From assembly GCA_942490775.1 (NCBI GenBank), contig CALNYL010000009.1, positions 124,001 to 188,000 on the forward strand: 64,000 bases of DNA. Direction: 5' to 3'. Below, one piece after another: positions 32,912 through 41,929 of the stretch (the stretch's first letter is position 1; each line of letters begins with the position of its first letter). Below the pieces are notes generated by a model that did no database searches, was not told where the DNA came from, and worked only from the letters and a program-made list of their open reading frames with translations. This stretch comes from UBA6489 sp942490775. Its GTDB lineage: Bacteria; Patescibacteriota; Gracilibacteria; BD1-5; UBA6164. A program made the position numbers and the translations under genes.

Positions 32912-33463
32912 CTATTTAGCTTTCAAATCTATGTTTATAGGATTATTTATATCTAATTCCCATTTTAAAGGGTTATTTATTATGTATTGTCTTGATTTTT
33001 CTAGTTGTTTATCATTTTTAATGATTACATCAAAAAAAGATTTTTGCCATTTAAAATTAAAATTAAAATTTTCATATTTATATCTAATTTCTTTTGTACA
33101 TCAAATTTTAAATCATTTTATTATATTTGAAATATTTGGTTTGGAATTATTTTTGTTTTTATCTCAATTGTCGGAACGAAAATATTCGTTCCCTACAGAT
33201 AATGTAGAAACAATAATTATTCAATGAATATGATTCGGCATAATTACAAATTCATCTATTTCAACATTTTGATAGTGTTTTATAATTTCTTTCCAATATT
33301 TTTCTGCGATTTCGCCATAATCATTTAAAATCATTTTTCAATTTATTATTTCACCAAAATCTTCTTGTTTTTCTTTTATACAGATTGTTACAAAATAAAA
33401 TCAATTTTCTGAATAATCATAATTTTTTAGTCTTAATGGCTTTCTCTTTGGTCAGTTATACAT
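32912..33463 (-). CDS. REP-associated tyrosine transposase (RAYT, Y1/TnpA-REP family)
   Basis: 183 residues. HUH/Y1 single-strand transposase. Marks: KRKPLRLKNYDYSENGFYFV, TICIKEKQ, GEIAEKYWKEI, FVIMPNHIHGIIIV (the HxH metal site, with the following Gly as TGA) and KSRQYIINNPLKW, where the Tyr is the expected nucleophile. Full length for the family. Four copies of a 20-nt palindrome lie around it, one of them inside its own frame (SVGNEYFRSDN). RAYTs are usually domesticated and act on such palindromes. Confidence 0.93.
33173..33192. repeat. REP palindrome 3, inside the RAYT coding frame
   Basis: GGAACGAAAATATTCGTTCC, in the reverse orientation of palindromes 1 and 4. On the coding strand it encodes GNEYFRS within the region just after the HxH motif. 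Confidence 0.85.
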
Positions 33464-33499
33464 TTTTGTTAAAATTATAGTTTATACTTAACCATGTAG

Positions 33500-33519
33500 G
33501 GAACGAATATTTTCGTTCC
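33500..33519. repeat. REP palindrome 4, upstream of the RAYT start
   Basis: GGAACGAATATTTTCGTTCC preceded by TGTAG, identical to palindrome 1. Palindromes 1 and 4 bracket the RAYT gene as direct copies. Confidence 0.85.
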
Positions 33520-33654
33520 GATTTTCTAATTTCATTCAAGCTTTCGTCCTAATTTCTCGGACTTGTTGATAAACAAGATTACGGTCAAACCTCTTTTTTT
33601 GTACCTATTTTTCAAAATAAAAACTCCACTTTACATTCTACTCTACAAAAAAAT

Positions 33655-33683
33655 TTGCTTTTTTCAATATTTCTGTATATAAT
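33655..33683 (+). promoter_or_regulatory. Sigma-70-type promoter for the candidate small RNA
   Basis: TTGCTT (33655-33660), exactly 17 nt, then TATAAT (33678-33683). It faces a terminator about 60 nt downstream with no gene in between. Confidence 0.65.
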
Positions 33684-33689
33684 GTACTT

Positions 33690-33776
33690 ACATTTTGGGA
33701 ACTTCCCACCGATTCCAGTAGAAATACTGGATGATAATAATTAGAGACTTAATAAACTTTTAAGTCTCTTTTTTAT
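33690..33776 (+). ncRNA. Candidate small RNA (~87 nt)
   Basis: Bounded by the promoter at 33655-33683 and the terminator at 33743-33776. The predicted RNA has a short GGGAACTTCCC hairpin, then CCAGTAGAAATACTGG (33715-33730: 6-bp stem, GAAA loop), then the AGAGACTT/AAGTCTCT terminator stem. No ORF. The region is not as AT-rich as its surroundings. The terminator overlaps the 3' end of the MazF-like pseudogene on the other strand. No known RNA family recognised. Confidence 0.55.
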
Positions 33777-34130
33777 TTTCATAAAATCACTTGTATCCAT
33801 TTCTCAAAGCTTTCTTTGAAACCTAACTATATCAAACATTCTTATTTGATATAATAAAGCTGTAAATTCTTGTCCCCTTTGTTTATAACTTGCAAACCAA
33901 GTTCAAGTTTTAATTTTAGAACTAAGAGGAATTCATATAAAAGTTTTTGATTAAAGCTTTTTAAAAACTAAAATAGGTCTTCTAAAATTATCTCATTTTC
34001 AACATGACTCATATCTTAAATTCAATCAAATCGTTGACCACCATATTTCTCATTCATTAAATAATAGCTGTCTTTCGCAAGATTCTAACTTCTTTTTTTC
34101 TTGATTCCATTTATCAAAATCCTTTATCAT
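33741..34130 (-). pseudogene. MazF/PemK-like toxin interrupted by an in-frame TAA
   Basis: A 129-codon frame with one internal TAA at 33951-33953. Before it: FNEGEIWWSTIGLNLRYESC, GKGDNFRRPILVFKKL. After it, same frame: SKTFIGIPLSSKIK, ASYKQRGQEFTALLYQIRMF, RFQRKLGEM. Together these are the standard PemK/MazF order (GEIWW...G....F.RPVLV......F..IPL.S......F......LLSQIR..D..R...K.G). A nonsense change at a position where relatives have Asn fits decay. No antitoxin gene is visible next to it. Confidence 0.75.
33743..33776 (+). terminator. Terminator of the candidate small RNA
   Basis: AGAGACTT-AATAAACTTTT-AAGTCTCT followed by T6. Confidence 0.8.
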
Positions 34131-34458
34131 TTATAAAATTTTACTAAAAATAAAAAATATTTGCATACAGATAAACTATACACAAATATCTATTTTCTCA
34201 AAATTCAAATTTTATTTAATTTCTACGGGCTTATGATCCATATCCTTTGATATTATATATATTAGACTTGCTCTGTTATAATTTTAAAACCTTGATTTAT
34301 GGCTTGATATTCAATAAAAATAACCATTAGTAAATAAAAGCTATTTATTACCTTTAATAAGAGATAAACCAACTTATTGAATCTTATTTTAGAGCAAGTC
34401 TATTCTTGAAGAAAAACATACTTATTTCTGTAAATTTTTAAAGAAAAACATACCTATT
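34131..34458. other. Gene-free stretch holding the MITE
   Basis: 328 nt between the MazF-like pseudogene and the DMT-type gene. Apart from the MITE at 34263-34402, it has two near-identical AAGAAAAACATAC(C/T)TATT strings at about 34410 and 34441. Otherwise nothing recognised. Confidence 0.5.
34263..34402. mobile_element. 140-bp MITE-like element with 12-bp terminal inverted repeats
   Basis: Left end TAGACTTGCTCT (34263-34274), right end AGAGCAAGTCTA (34391-34402), perfect over 12 bp, with TA at both outer edges. No ORF inside. The ends resemble those of the IS remnant at 59371-59781 (TAGACTT...), which suggests mobilisation by the same transposase type. Confidence 0.6.
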
Positions 34459-34899
34459 CTATTTCTTAATCAAAAAATAAACCCCAACCATAGAAATAGT
34501 AATTCAAATAATTTTTGTAAAATTCAAATTTTCTCATCATATAAAAAAGCCGAGTAAAGCACTTGAAATTATAGAAGTTATTATAATGATTGGTAATCAA
34601 ACCGATACTTCAATTCCTGTTGAAAATGTTTTTAGAGTGAAAAAATCTATAAGCAAAGCAAATAATCAAACGAATATTATAAAATAAAGTGATTTATAGT
34701 TTGTTAAATTCTCTTTAAAATGATATATAGTTAATTCTCACTTAATTAATAAAATTATCGCTCAAAATACAATAGCCACTAATGAAACTAAAATTGCTCA
34801 CCAAAGGGGATTGGTGATAAATGAAGCTTTATTATGAAAAAATCACCAAACTCACATTGAACATCAGGCTAATATAGCAAATAGTATTCACAAATTCAT
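34459..34899 (-). CDS. Small EamA/DMT-type membrane protein
   Basis: 146 residues, five membrane helices: ILFAILAGCSMGVWGFF at the N-terminus, then a loop (KGELTIYHFKENLTNYKSL) and GIEVSVGLPIIIITSIISSA. It ends GITISMVGVYFLIKK, the classical EamA-repeat end. A single five-helix unit would work as a dimer. Substrate unknown. Divergent from the TrmB-like regulator gene at 35089, which may control it. Confidence 0.7.
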
Positions 34900-35088
34900 A
34901 AAAATTAATAAAAATTAATAAGTTTCAATACTTTAACTTAAAATAGAATATATTAAAGAAAAATAAAACATTATTCGCTTAAAATAAGCTATACTACTAA
35001 CATATAATAAAAAACGTGACAAAAAAACTGTCATATTTTCCAGAAAAAAATATAATTAAATAAATCAAATATTTATAAATTAAACTCT
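34900..35088. promoter_or_regulatory. Divergent promoter region (DMT-type gene / TrmB-like gene)
   Basis: 189 nt. It contains GCTTAAAATAAGC (34979-34991), an interrupted palindrome that could be an operator, and several TATAAT-like strings. Confidence 0.35.
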
Positions 35089-35811
35089 ATGGATAAAATA
35101 ATAGAATCTCTTGCTAAAATATGAATGTCAGAAACTGAAATAAAAGTTTATATGTCTATTTTAAGAAATCCCAGAATAAATATTTCTAAAATATCAAGAA
35201 AATCTTTAGTGAAAAGAACTACTGTATATTGATATTTAGAAAAACTTTTAAATAAATGATTTATAAAAAAATCCATAAAATGAAAAATTATTTTATATGT
35301 TTCCGAAAAACCAGATAATATTTTGAAAACTTTTGAAGAAAAAAAGAAAACACTAACAGAAACTATACCAATACTAAAAGATATTTATGATAACCTGAAT
35401 ACTTCTACAAAAGTTGAAACATTTGAGTGAAAATCAGAAATAAAAAAGTACTATAGAAAAACCCTAGAATCAACTACTTCTACATATACTTTTTTCTCTC
35501 CTAAGAAATTTTATAAAATATTCTCAAAAGAATTTACAACCCTACACAATAGTATAAGAAAAAAGAATGAAATAAAGCTTTATGACCTAGTTGAAAACAA
35601 TAAAGAATGAGAAGAGTACCTAAAAAATATTGATCATTATTGAAAAATATTACCTAAATGATTTTTTGATATCTGAATAGATTTAATGATTTTTGAAGAT
35701 TATGTACTAATCATTTCTTTTGACTCTATGAATTGACTCCTAATAAAAGACAAAGCTATAAACAGATTATTTAAATCCATATATTTATATATTTGGGGTA
35801 CTATAAAATAG
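35089..35811 (+). CDS. TrmB-like transcriptional regulator
   Basis: 240 residues. N-terminal winged helix: IGMSETEIKVYMSILRNPRI, KRTTVYGYLEKLLNKGFIKK (the 'E...Y..LL..G......S...gl.r.tvY..l..L...G.i' TrmB pattern), then a helical linker (KKTLTETIPILKDIYDNLNT) and a C-terminal effector-like domain starting VETFEGKSEIKKYYRKTL. These regulators sense small molecules, often sugars. It is divergent to the DMT-type transporter, its most likely target. Confidence 0.8.
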
Positions 35812-35833
35812 TATAGATAAAAAAAATCTAATT

Positions 35834-36379
35834 CTAATATTTCAATTTTTCTAACAATCTATTAAATCTAGATATCTTATCATCACCAAATTTTATTAAA
35901 CTAGCTTTAATCTTATCAAGACTTTTTTCTTGATAAAGAAAATCTTCATTCTTAGTAAAAAACTTATCTGCAAAACATATTATTTCTTCTTCTATTGATA
36001 TTGGCAACATCTCCCTTTTAGGAATTGGAAGATTTTGTTTTTCAATATCACTTATAGAAATTCACACTCAAATATGCCTTTCGCAAACTAAAGCATGTTT
36101 TGGAAAACCCTCTTTTTCCAGTATCTCTCTTCACAAATATCCATGACAAATATAACGATGATTACCAAAACATCACATTTCAGGACTATCAGTAAGAAAA
36201 ATACCAATATCATGTAACATGGAAGCTTCCGCAATAAATTGTAAATCAGGTTTAAACTTTGGAATATTTCTTGCTATTTTAATAGCCTTTTGAGTAACAG
36301 CTTTACTATGCTCAACTAAAAGATGATAAGATTGTGAATCTAGTTCATAATATTTTTGAATTATTTTTAATGGATTCAT
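35834..36379 (-). CDS. HD-domain phosphohydrolase
   Basis: 181 residues. The HD metal site is complete: LLVEHSKAVTQKAIKIA (first His), EASMLHDIGIF (HD pair), GYLGREILEKEG and ERHIGVGISISDIE, then SIEEEIICFADKFFTKN with the last Asp. This resembles small predicted HD hydrolases acting on nucleotides. Convergent with the TrmB-like gene (22 nt apart) and divergent from the next plus-strand gene. Confidence 0.85.
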
Positions 36380-36533
36380 GTATACTTATTGCTAAATAAT
36401 AAACTCCTATATTTTATACGAAAAAAGCTTTTTATCAAAAACTATGATTAAAAATAAGATTTTTACTATTATTTTTCATTTTTTTTAATATAATAAATTT
36501 TAAAATTTATTAAAATTAAATTAACAACAGACG
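36380..36533. promoter_or_regulatory. Divergent promoter region
   Basis: 154 nt between the HD gene and the plus-strand single-pass protein. AT-rich; no clear unique promoter. Confidence 0.3.
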
Positions 36534-36944
36534 ATGAAAAGAGAATATATATTCATAATCTTGATTGTAATAATGTTTTATATGATATATTTAACAATAA
36601 GCTATAAATATAATGAGTACATAATAAATACTAAAATAGAAAAACTTTATGAAACCAATAAAAATATAGATACCAAAATAAAAGAGAAAAAAGAAGAAAT
36701 AGCTTATAAAAGTTCAACATCATATAAAAACAGAATACTAAAAGAAGATGAACAACTAAAAAATAAATGAGAAAAAGTAATATCTCTAATATCTGAAGAA
36801 AAACTAAAGATATACACAAGTGAAAATGAAAATACCTCTGATAATAGTATTGTTATGACAGAATATGAACAAAAAATAAGCACTATGACAATATTTCAAA
36901 AATGGATTTTCTTTTTATTTAATAAAGATATAAAAGGATACTAA
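36534..36944 (+). CDS. Single-pass membrane coiled-coil protein, 136 residues
   Basis: An N-terminal membrane helix (YIFIILIVIMFYMIYLTISY) is followed by a charged coiled coil (INTKIEKLYETNKNIDTKIK; EKKEEIAYKSSTSYKN) and a second short hydrophobic end (FQKWIFFLFNK). The layout resembles FtsB/FtsL-like septum proteins, but no motif confirms this. One TGA read as Gly in the middle. Monocistronic, with a terminator directly after. Confidence 0.55.
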
Positions 36945-36962
36945 AAAACATAATTTCATCAA

Positions 36963-36994
36963 AAAAAAGAGCCAAAAATTTTTGGCTCTTTTTT
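36963..36994. terminator. Bidirectional intrinsic terminator
   Basis: AAAAGAGCCAAAAA/TTTTTGGCTCTTTTTT, a perfect palindrome between convergent genes. Confidence 0.9.
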
Positions 36995-37007
36995 CTCATA
37001 TAAAAAA

Positions 37008-37706
37008 TTAATCACAATTCTCATCACACTCATCACAAGAATCATCTAATATACACATAACAGGACACAAATCACAATCACTAATATCATCTCATAAAGT
37101 AGAATCAATAGCATTAGCAGCAAGAGTAAAAATCCACCCTCTTTCAGCCTGAGTATTATAATCAGAAAAGCTAGAAGTTAAAATACCTTCTCTAATAGCC
37201 GCTGAAATATATGGTTCCCAACCACTGCCTGCATCAGGCTCTATTCATCTTTCCTTCATTACAAATTTTAAAGCTTCTGCTTTTGTCACCCTAGAATTAG
37301 GATTAAAATTAATATTAGAAGATATCATACCATCCTCCAATGCTGGTTCAGCATAATAACAAGCCCAATCTGTTTTAGAACCTAGATTAGGTAAATCATT
37401 AAATTTATTTCCACTACACTGAGCTTTTGACTCAAAATTAATAGATGTTCAATCTAAATCTCATTTTAATCTCATCATAATTTTCAAAATCTCTCTTCTT
37501 GAAATAGTATCATTTAATCTATATGAAATAGGATTAGCAGAATTATCATTGATAATGTTCTTAGAGGCTAGAACATTAGCAGCTTCTATTTCTGTGTAAA
37601 CAGATGAGTAATTTTGAGAAACAGCTAAAACATCAACAGAATATAGGGAAGAAAAAAACAATACTAAACCAAACATTATAGCGACAACTTTTTTAAGTGT
37701 TTTCAT
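37008..37706 (-). CDS. Secreted SLH-domain protein with a Cys-rich tail
   Basis: 232 residues. Signal peptide MKTLKKVVAIMFGLVLFFSS. Two S-layer-homology-like repeats: YTEIEAANVLASKNIIND...YRLNDTISRREILKIMMRLK, and ALEDGMISSNINFNPNSRVT, KAEALKFVMKERGIEP. The tail is acidic with six to seven Cys (DCDLCPVMC, DDSCDECDENC). SLH domains bind cell-wall polymers; the Cys tail could bind metal. Its expression unit ends at the terminator at 36963. Confidence 0.8.
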
Positions 37707-37791
37707 AATAAATATTTTATGAAATAAAATTAGTAAATTTATTCTTTTAGCAAAGATGTTTTATCAAAACATCTCTACATAGAGTTAAAAT

Positions 37792-38847
37792 CTAAAACTG
37801 CTCATTTAACTTTAATTTACTTTGATAAAACATACGACTAGAGTTTACTCAAAATTTTTGTGCAGCTATTCTATCTATACCTATACCAAATGCAAATCAG
37901 CTATAAACCTCTGGATCAATTCAACAGTCACTCAAAACCTTTGGATGAACCATACCTGCTCAAAGAAGTTCTACCCATCCAGTACCAGAACACATTTTAC
38001 ACTTTGAACCATCTTGTTTACATATTTGGCAACTTATGTCTATCTCAGCACTTGGCTCAGTAAAAGGAAAAATACTAGGTCTAAATCTCAACTCTACTCC
38101 TTCTCAAAGAAGTTTTTTCATAACAGTGTCTAGTGTCCACTTCATATCTCCAAAAGTAACTCATTTTCAAACCATCAAACCTTCAAGTTGATAAAAGTTA
38201 CAAGTATGCCTAGAATCTTCTTGCTCGTATCTAAATACTCTTCATGGCACTATTACTTTTATAGGTAATTCTCACTTTAGCATAGTTCTTACTTGTACTG
38301 GAGAAGTATGAGTTCTAAGTAGATAATTATCTCATAGTTTTCTTTTTTCATTAATTTTATCATCTACCCAAAATGTATCCCATACATCTCTAGCTGGATG
38401 ATCGTCTGGTATATTTAGTTTATCAAAATTATATTCTTCTATTTCTATGTGTGGTCAATCTTCTACTTTAAATCATAGTGATATAAAGATTTCTTCCATT
38501 AAAGATGTTGTTATACTTATAGGATGCTTATGTCCCAAATCTTTTGAGGGATAGTTTATTGTAACATCTATTTTTTCTTTTTCTTCTATTTCTTTGTATT
38601 TGCTTTCTTCTAGTTCTACTTTTTTCTTAGCTATTTCTTCTTGTATTAAGTTTTTTAGTTTATTGGCTTCTACTCAAACTGTTTTTTTATCTTCAACACT
38701 AAGGTCTTTTATTCATTTCAAAATACTGTTTAGTTCTCATTTTTTTCATAGAAGGTTATTTTCAAGAATTTCTAACTGTTCTTGATTTTCAAGCATTTTT
38801 AGATTTTCAGTGAATTTTTCTTTTAGTTTGTTTAGTTTATTTTGCAT
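37792..38847 (-). CDS. pheS: Phenylalanyl-tRNA synthetase alpha subunit
   Basis: 351 residues, standard length. N-terminal coiled coil (KLKEKFTENLKMLENQEQLE), then class II motifs: KHPISITTSLMEEIFISLGF, YNFDKLNIPDDHPARD, LLRTHTSPVQVR (motif 2 region), RYEQEDSRHTCNFYQLEGL and FAFGIGIDRIAAQKFGV (motif 3). A CQICKQDG..CKMCSGTGW zinc-like insertion replaces the usual shorter loop of some relatives. pheT is not in the window. Followed on the same strand by no gene for 85 nt. Confidence 0.96.
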
Positions 38848-38888
38848 TTGTTTGTAAGTAAATAATAAATTTCTTCCTCAAAAAACTT

Positions 38889-38917
38889 GTAGGGGCATTC
38901 TCTTGTGGTTGCCCTTA
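38889..38917 (+). repeat. 29-nt GTAGGGGCA...TTGCCC repeat, copy 1
   Basis: GTAGGGGCATTCTCTTGTGG, then TTGCCCTTA. The reverse complement of a similar 29-nt unit lies at 45179-45207. Confidence 0.6.
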
Positions 38918-38932
38918 AAACAAAGAATAGGT

Positions 38933-40390
38933 TTACTCAAACCCCTTTGGTATCATCTTTTCTTTCCAACCTGCTGTTTTTTCATAAACATTAGCTATCT
39001 CAAAAAGTTTTTGCTCATTTAACCTTGGTGCTAAAATTTGTAATCAAACTGGCAACATTTCCTTTTCTTCATCCTCACTTTCAGCAAAACCACATGGAAT
39101 AGAAATTCAAGGCAATCAAGCTAAAGCTGATGGCACAGTATAAGCATCTGCTAAGTATAGCTTTAAAGGATCTTCTGCTTTTTCTCAAAGCTTCCAAGCT
39201 ACTTCTGGACTAACAGGAGTTAAAAGAGCATCTACTTTAGAAAATGCCTTATTAAAATCTTCTATTATAAGTGTTCTAACCTTAGAAGCTTTAATAAAGT
39301 AAGCATCATAAAAACCTGATGATAGCACATAACTTCATATTATACTTCTTCTTTTTGGCTCATCTCAAAGTCATTCTCACCTATTAGCTAGATAAATTTC
39401 TTCTAGTGAGCTTTTATTTTCTTTTGAATTATGACCATACCTTATCCCATCAAGTCTAGCCAGATTAGTAGAAACCTCTGCTGGAACTATTATATAGTAA
39501 GCTGCCATAGCATACTTTGTCATAGGTAGTGATACTTCAACTATTTCAGCTCATAGTTTTTTCATATGTTCAATTGCTTCCATTATAGTTTTTCTAACTC
39601 ACTCATCTAGTCATTCTTCAAAATATTCTTTTGGAACTCAGAGCTTTATTCATTTCAAACCTTCAGTTTCCCATATCTTTTCATCTATTTCATCTTTTCA
39701 TGGAATAGTTGTATTTTCCTTCGGATCTTCTCAATTCATTATATTGTATAATAAAGCAGCATCCTTTACAGTTTTTGTAAATGTTCAAGGACAATCAAGA
39801 CTTGATGCCATAGGTATAACTCAGTATCTAGAATTTCTACCATAACTTGGTCTGAATCATACAACTCAGCAAAGAGAAGATGGTTGTCTTATACTTCATC
39901 ATGTATCTGTTCACAAAGCAATAGGAATTAATCAAGAAGCAACAGCTACTGCTGAACCAGAACTACTTCATCAAGGAACTCTATTCTTTCCCCAAGGATT
40001 TAATGTATTTCTAAATGATGAATTTTCTCAAGATGATCACATAGCAGAGTCATCCATATTTGTCTTTCAAATAGAACTCATTCAAGCTTTCTTTAATTTT
40101 TCTGTTAGAGTTGATTCATATGGAGGAATAAAATTCTCCAACATTTTTGATGCCCCTGTTGTTGGTATTCATTTTTCACAATATAAATCTTTTATTCACA
40201 TAGGAATTCATGATAAAATTCACTGAGAATTTTCATTTAATCAGTTTTCATTTATAAAATTGAAAGTCCCTAATTTTTTATCATATTTTTTTATTCTTGC
40301 CAAAAAATAATCAAAAACCTCTTTTTTTGTAATCTCAGAACTTTTTATTTTTGAGATAATTTCTTCTAAAGACATATCTTTTAGTTCCAT
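38933..40390 (-). CDS. gatA: Asp/Glu-tRNA amidotransferase subunit A
   Basis: 485 residues. Amidase-signature enzyme that supplies ammonia for making Gln-tRNA or Asn-tRNA. Motifs: GIPIGIKDLYCEKGIPTTG (catalytic Lys), SSGENSSFRNTLNPW, VPGGSSSGSAVAVASG (Ser-cisSer), LGTDTGGSIRQPSSLCG (nucleophile Ser in GGSIR) and GFRPSYGRNSRYG. Most of the Gly in GGSSSGSA are TGA or GGN. gatB and gatC are not nearby. Confidence 0.96.
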
Positions 40391-40509
40391 ACTTATTTAT
40401 TTTAAAAAATTAAATTTTTCATATTATATATATTTTTTTAATAAATAAAAATAAAAACTCTTCAAAAAATTTTTGAAAAGCTTTTAAATTTTATAAATTA
40501 TCATTCCTA

Positions 40510-40560
40510 TAAAAAAGTAGCCTATTTCCACTAAAAAGGTGAGAGAATTTATAGAGAGGT
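40510..40560 (-). repeat. Dispersed hairpin repeat, copy 5 (GGCTACAAT family)
   Basis: On minus: CCTCTCTATAAATTCTCTCA, then CCTTTTTAGTGGAAATAGGC, TACT. A diverged copy between rplS and gatA. Confidence 0.5.
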
Positions 40561-40562
40561 TT

Positions 40563-40934
40563 TTATTTTTTAACAACAATCTTTCTAACTTCCTTAAGTC
40601 TAGCAGCCTTACCAGTTAAATCCCTTATAAATTTAATAGATTTTCTTCTAACTTTAAACTGTCTCATAATCTCTATTTTTTCTATATTTGGAGAATGAAC
40701 AGCAAATATTTTTTCTACTCCAAATGCTCAAACTTTTCTTCTAACAGTTATAGTCTTTTCTAAATCAGATTTTCAGGCTGCCTTTATGACAATACCCTTA
40801 AATCTTTGTATCCTCTCCTTTGCCCCCTCTTTTATTTTCTGATAAACCTCAACTTCCATACCAGTTCTTATTTCAGGTCTTCAATCAGCTAAAAACTCTG
40901 ACTGTATTTTCTTTATTAAACTAGAATTTGTCAT
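40563..40934 (-). CDS. rplS: Ribosomal protein L19
   Basis: 123 residues. Large-subunit protein at the 30S-50S interface. MTNSSLIKKIQSEFLADWRP, IRTGMEVEVYQKIKEG, RIQRFKGIVI, ITVRRKVGAFGVEKIFAVHS, PNIEKIEIMRQFKVRRKSI and a basic tail. These match the L19 pattern 'F..GD.V.V......G...R.Q.F.G.VI......TVR......GVE..F..HSP....I.......VRRAK'. Monocistronic here. Confidence 0.96.
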
Positions 40935-41072
40935 AACATAAAAATTAAATAATCTAAAATGCTTCCTAAAAATTGCACATATCATATAAAAAAAATTAAT
41001 AAAGGCAAATTTTTTGTAAAAAAACTTTTTTTATGATATAATTCTTTCAGTTAGTTATATAATTTTTAAAAA

Positions 41073-41525
41073 ATGGGATTTAAAGAGTTCAAAGAAAACC
41101 TTATAAATAAGGCTGCTAAGAGTTTAATATCTTCAGGTTTTACAATATCTTCAAAAGAAGAATTGGATGTATTTATAAAGAAATCCTGAAATATTAATTT
41201 TATGGATCAAGAAACTTGAGAAGAAAAACTATTTGTAAAAAGATGTATAGTAATATTTTGAGATGAAAAAACTGATTTTTTTAAAAATGCAGTTTACAGA
41301 TTACCAATCTTACTAACAAAATCTTTTTCCCAAAATATAAAAATAAAATTAGCAAAATCAAGTATAAAATGATTAAAGCTAGAAAACTATGAAATAAAAA
41401 AACTCCCATCTATGGTTGTATTTGAAAATGCAAAAGTACTTAAAGTCATACAATGAGAAAAAAATATATTAAAAGTTGTAAAAGAAACAAGTTTAGATAT
41501 AAATAGAACTATTAATAGTTTATAA
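41073..41525 (+). CDS. Thioredoxin-fold-like protein without CxxC, 150 residues
   Basis: MGFKEFKENLINKAAKSLIS start; middle RCIVIFGDEKTDFFKNAVYR. The late block KKLPSMVVFENAKVLKVIQG matches the thioredoxin cis-Pro-strand-'G' signature (PS.VVF.NGK....Q G). There is no CxxC active site, so it is not a redox enzyme of the usual kind. It is followed 10 nt later by a small membrane protein gene, probably a two-gene operon. Fold assignment is an inference from one motif. Confidence 0.5.
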
Positions 41526-41534
41526 TTATATCTT

Positions 41535-41780
41535 ATGGTAGAATTAACAACTCTAGATGTTCTATATATAGTTCTTATATTTTTCACCACAATTATTTGA
41601 ACACTTTTAACCCTAGCTATGCTTAGGGTTTTAAAAGTTTTAAGTGTAGCAACAGAAATAGCTGAGATATATATAAAAATCAAAAAAGCTATATCAATTT
41701 ATTCACAGATTCCTCAAGTAATAAAAGAAAAAGTTGTTGATATAATTAAGGGGAATAAAAAAGAAAAGGGTGAGGATTAG
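41535..41780 (+). CDS. Small membrane protein, 81 residues
   Basis: One strong membrane helix (VLYIVLIFFTTIIGTLLTLA), then an amphipathic helix (LSVATEIAEIYIKIKKAISI) and a Lys-rich end. It starts 10 nt after the thioredoxin-fold-like gene. No family recognised. It may anchor that protein. Confidence 0.55.
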
Positions 41781-41800
41781 AGATAGAGCTTTAATAAAAA

Positions 41801-41922
41801 CGAAAAGTCAAAAATTAGAAAATAATAATACACTCGCTGAGCAACTTTTTTACAAATAATTTTTAGTATAAAAGATTGCTAACACCTCGTTTTATTATTA
41901 TTTTCTAATTTTTGACTTTTCT
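41801..41922. repeat. ~120-nt long hairpin with 29-bp perfect arms
   Basis: Left arm 41802-41830 (GAAAAGTCAAAAATTAG...) and right arm 41893-41921 are perfect reverse complements. The 62-nt interior also pairs imperfectly (AGCAACTTTTTTAC with GTATAAAAGATTGCT). It lies between convergent genes. Much longer than a normal terminator; it could be a MITE or a double-ended transcription barrier. Confidence 0.75.
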
Positions 41923-41929
41923 TTAAATC

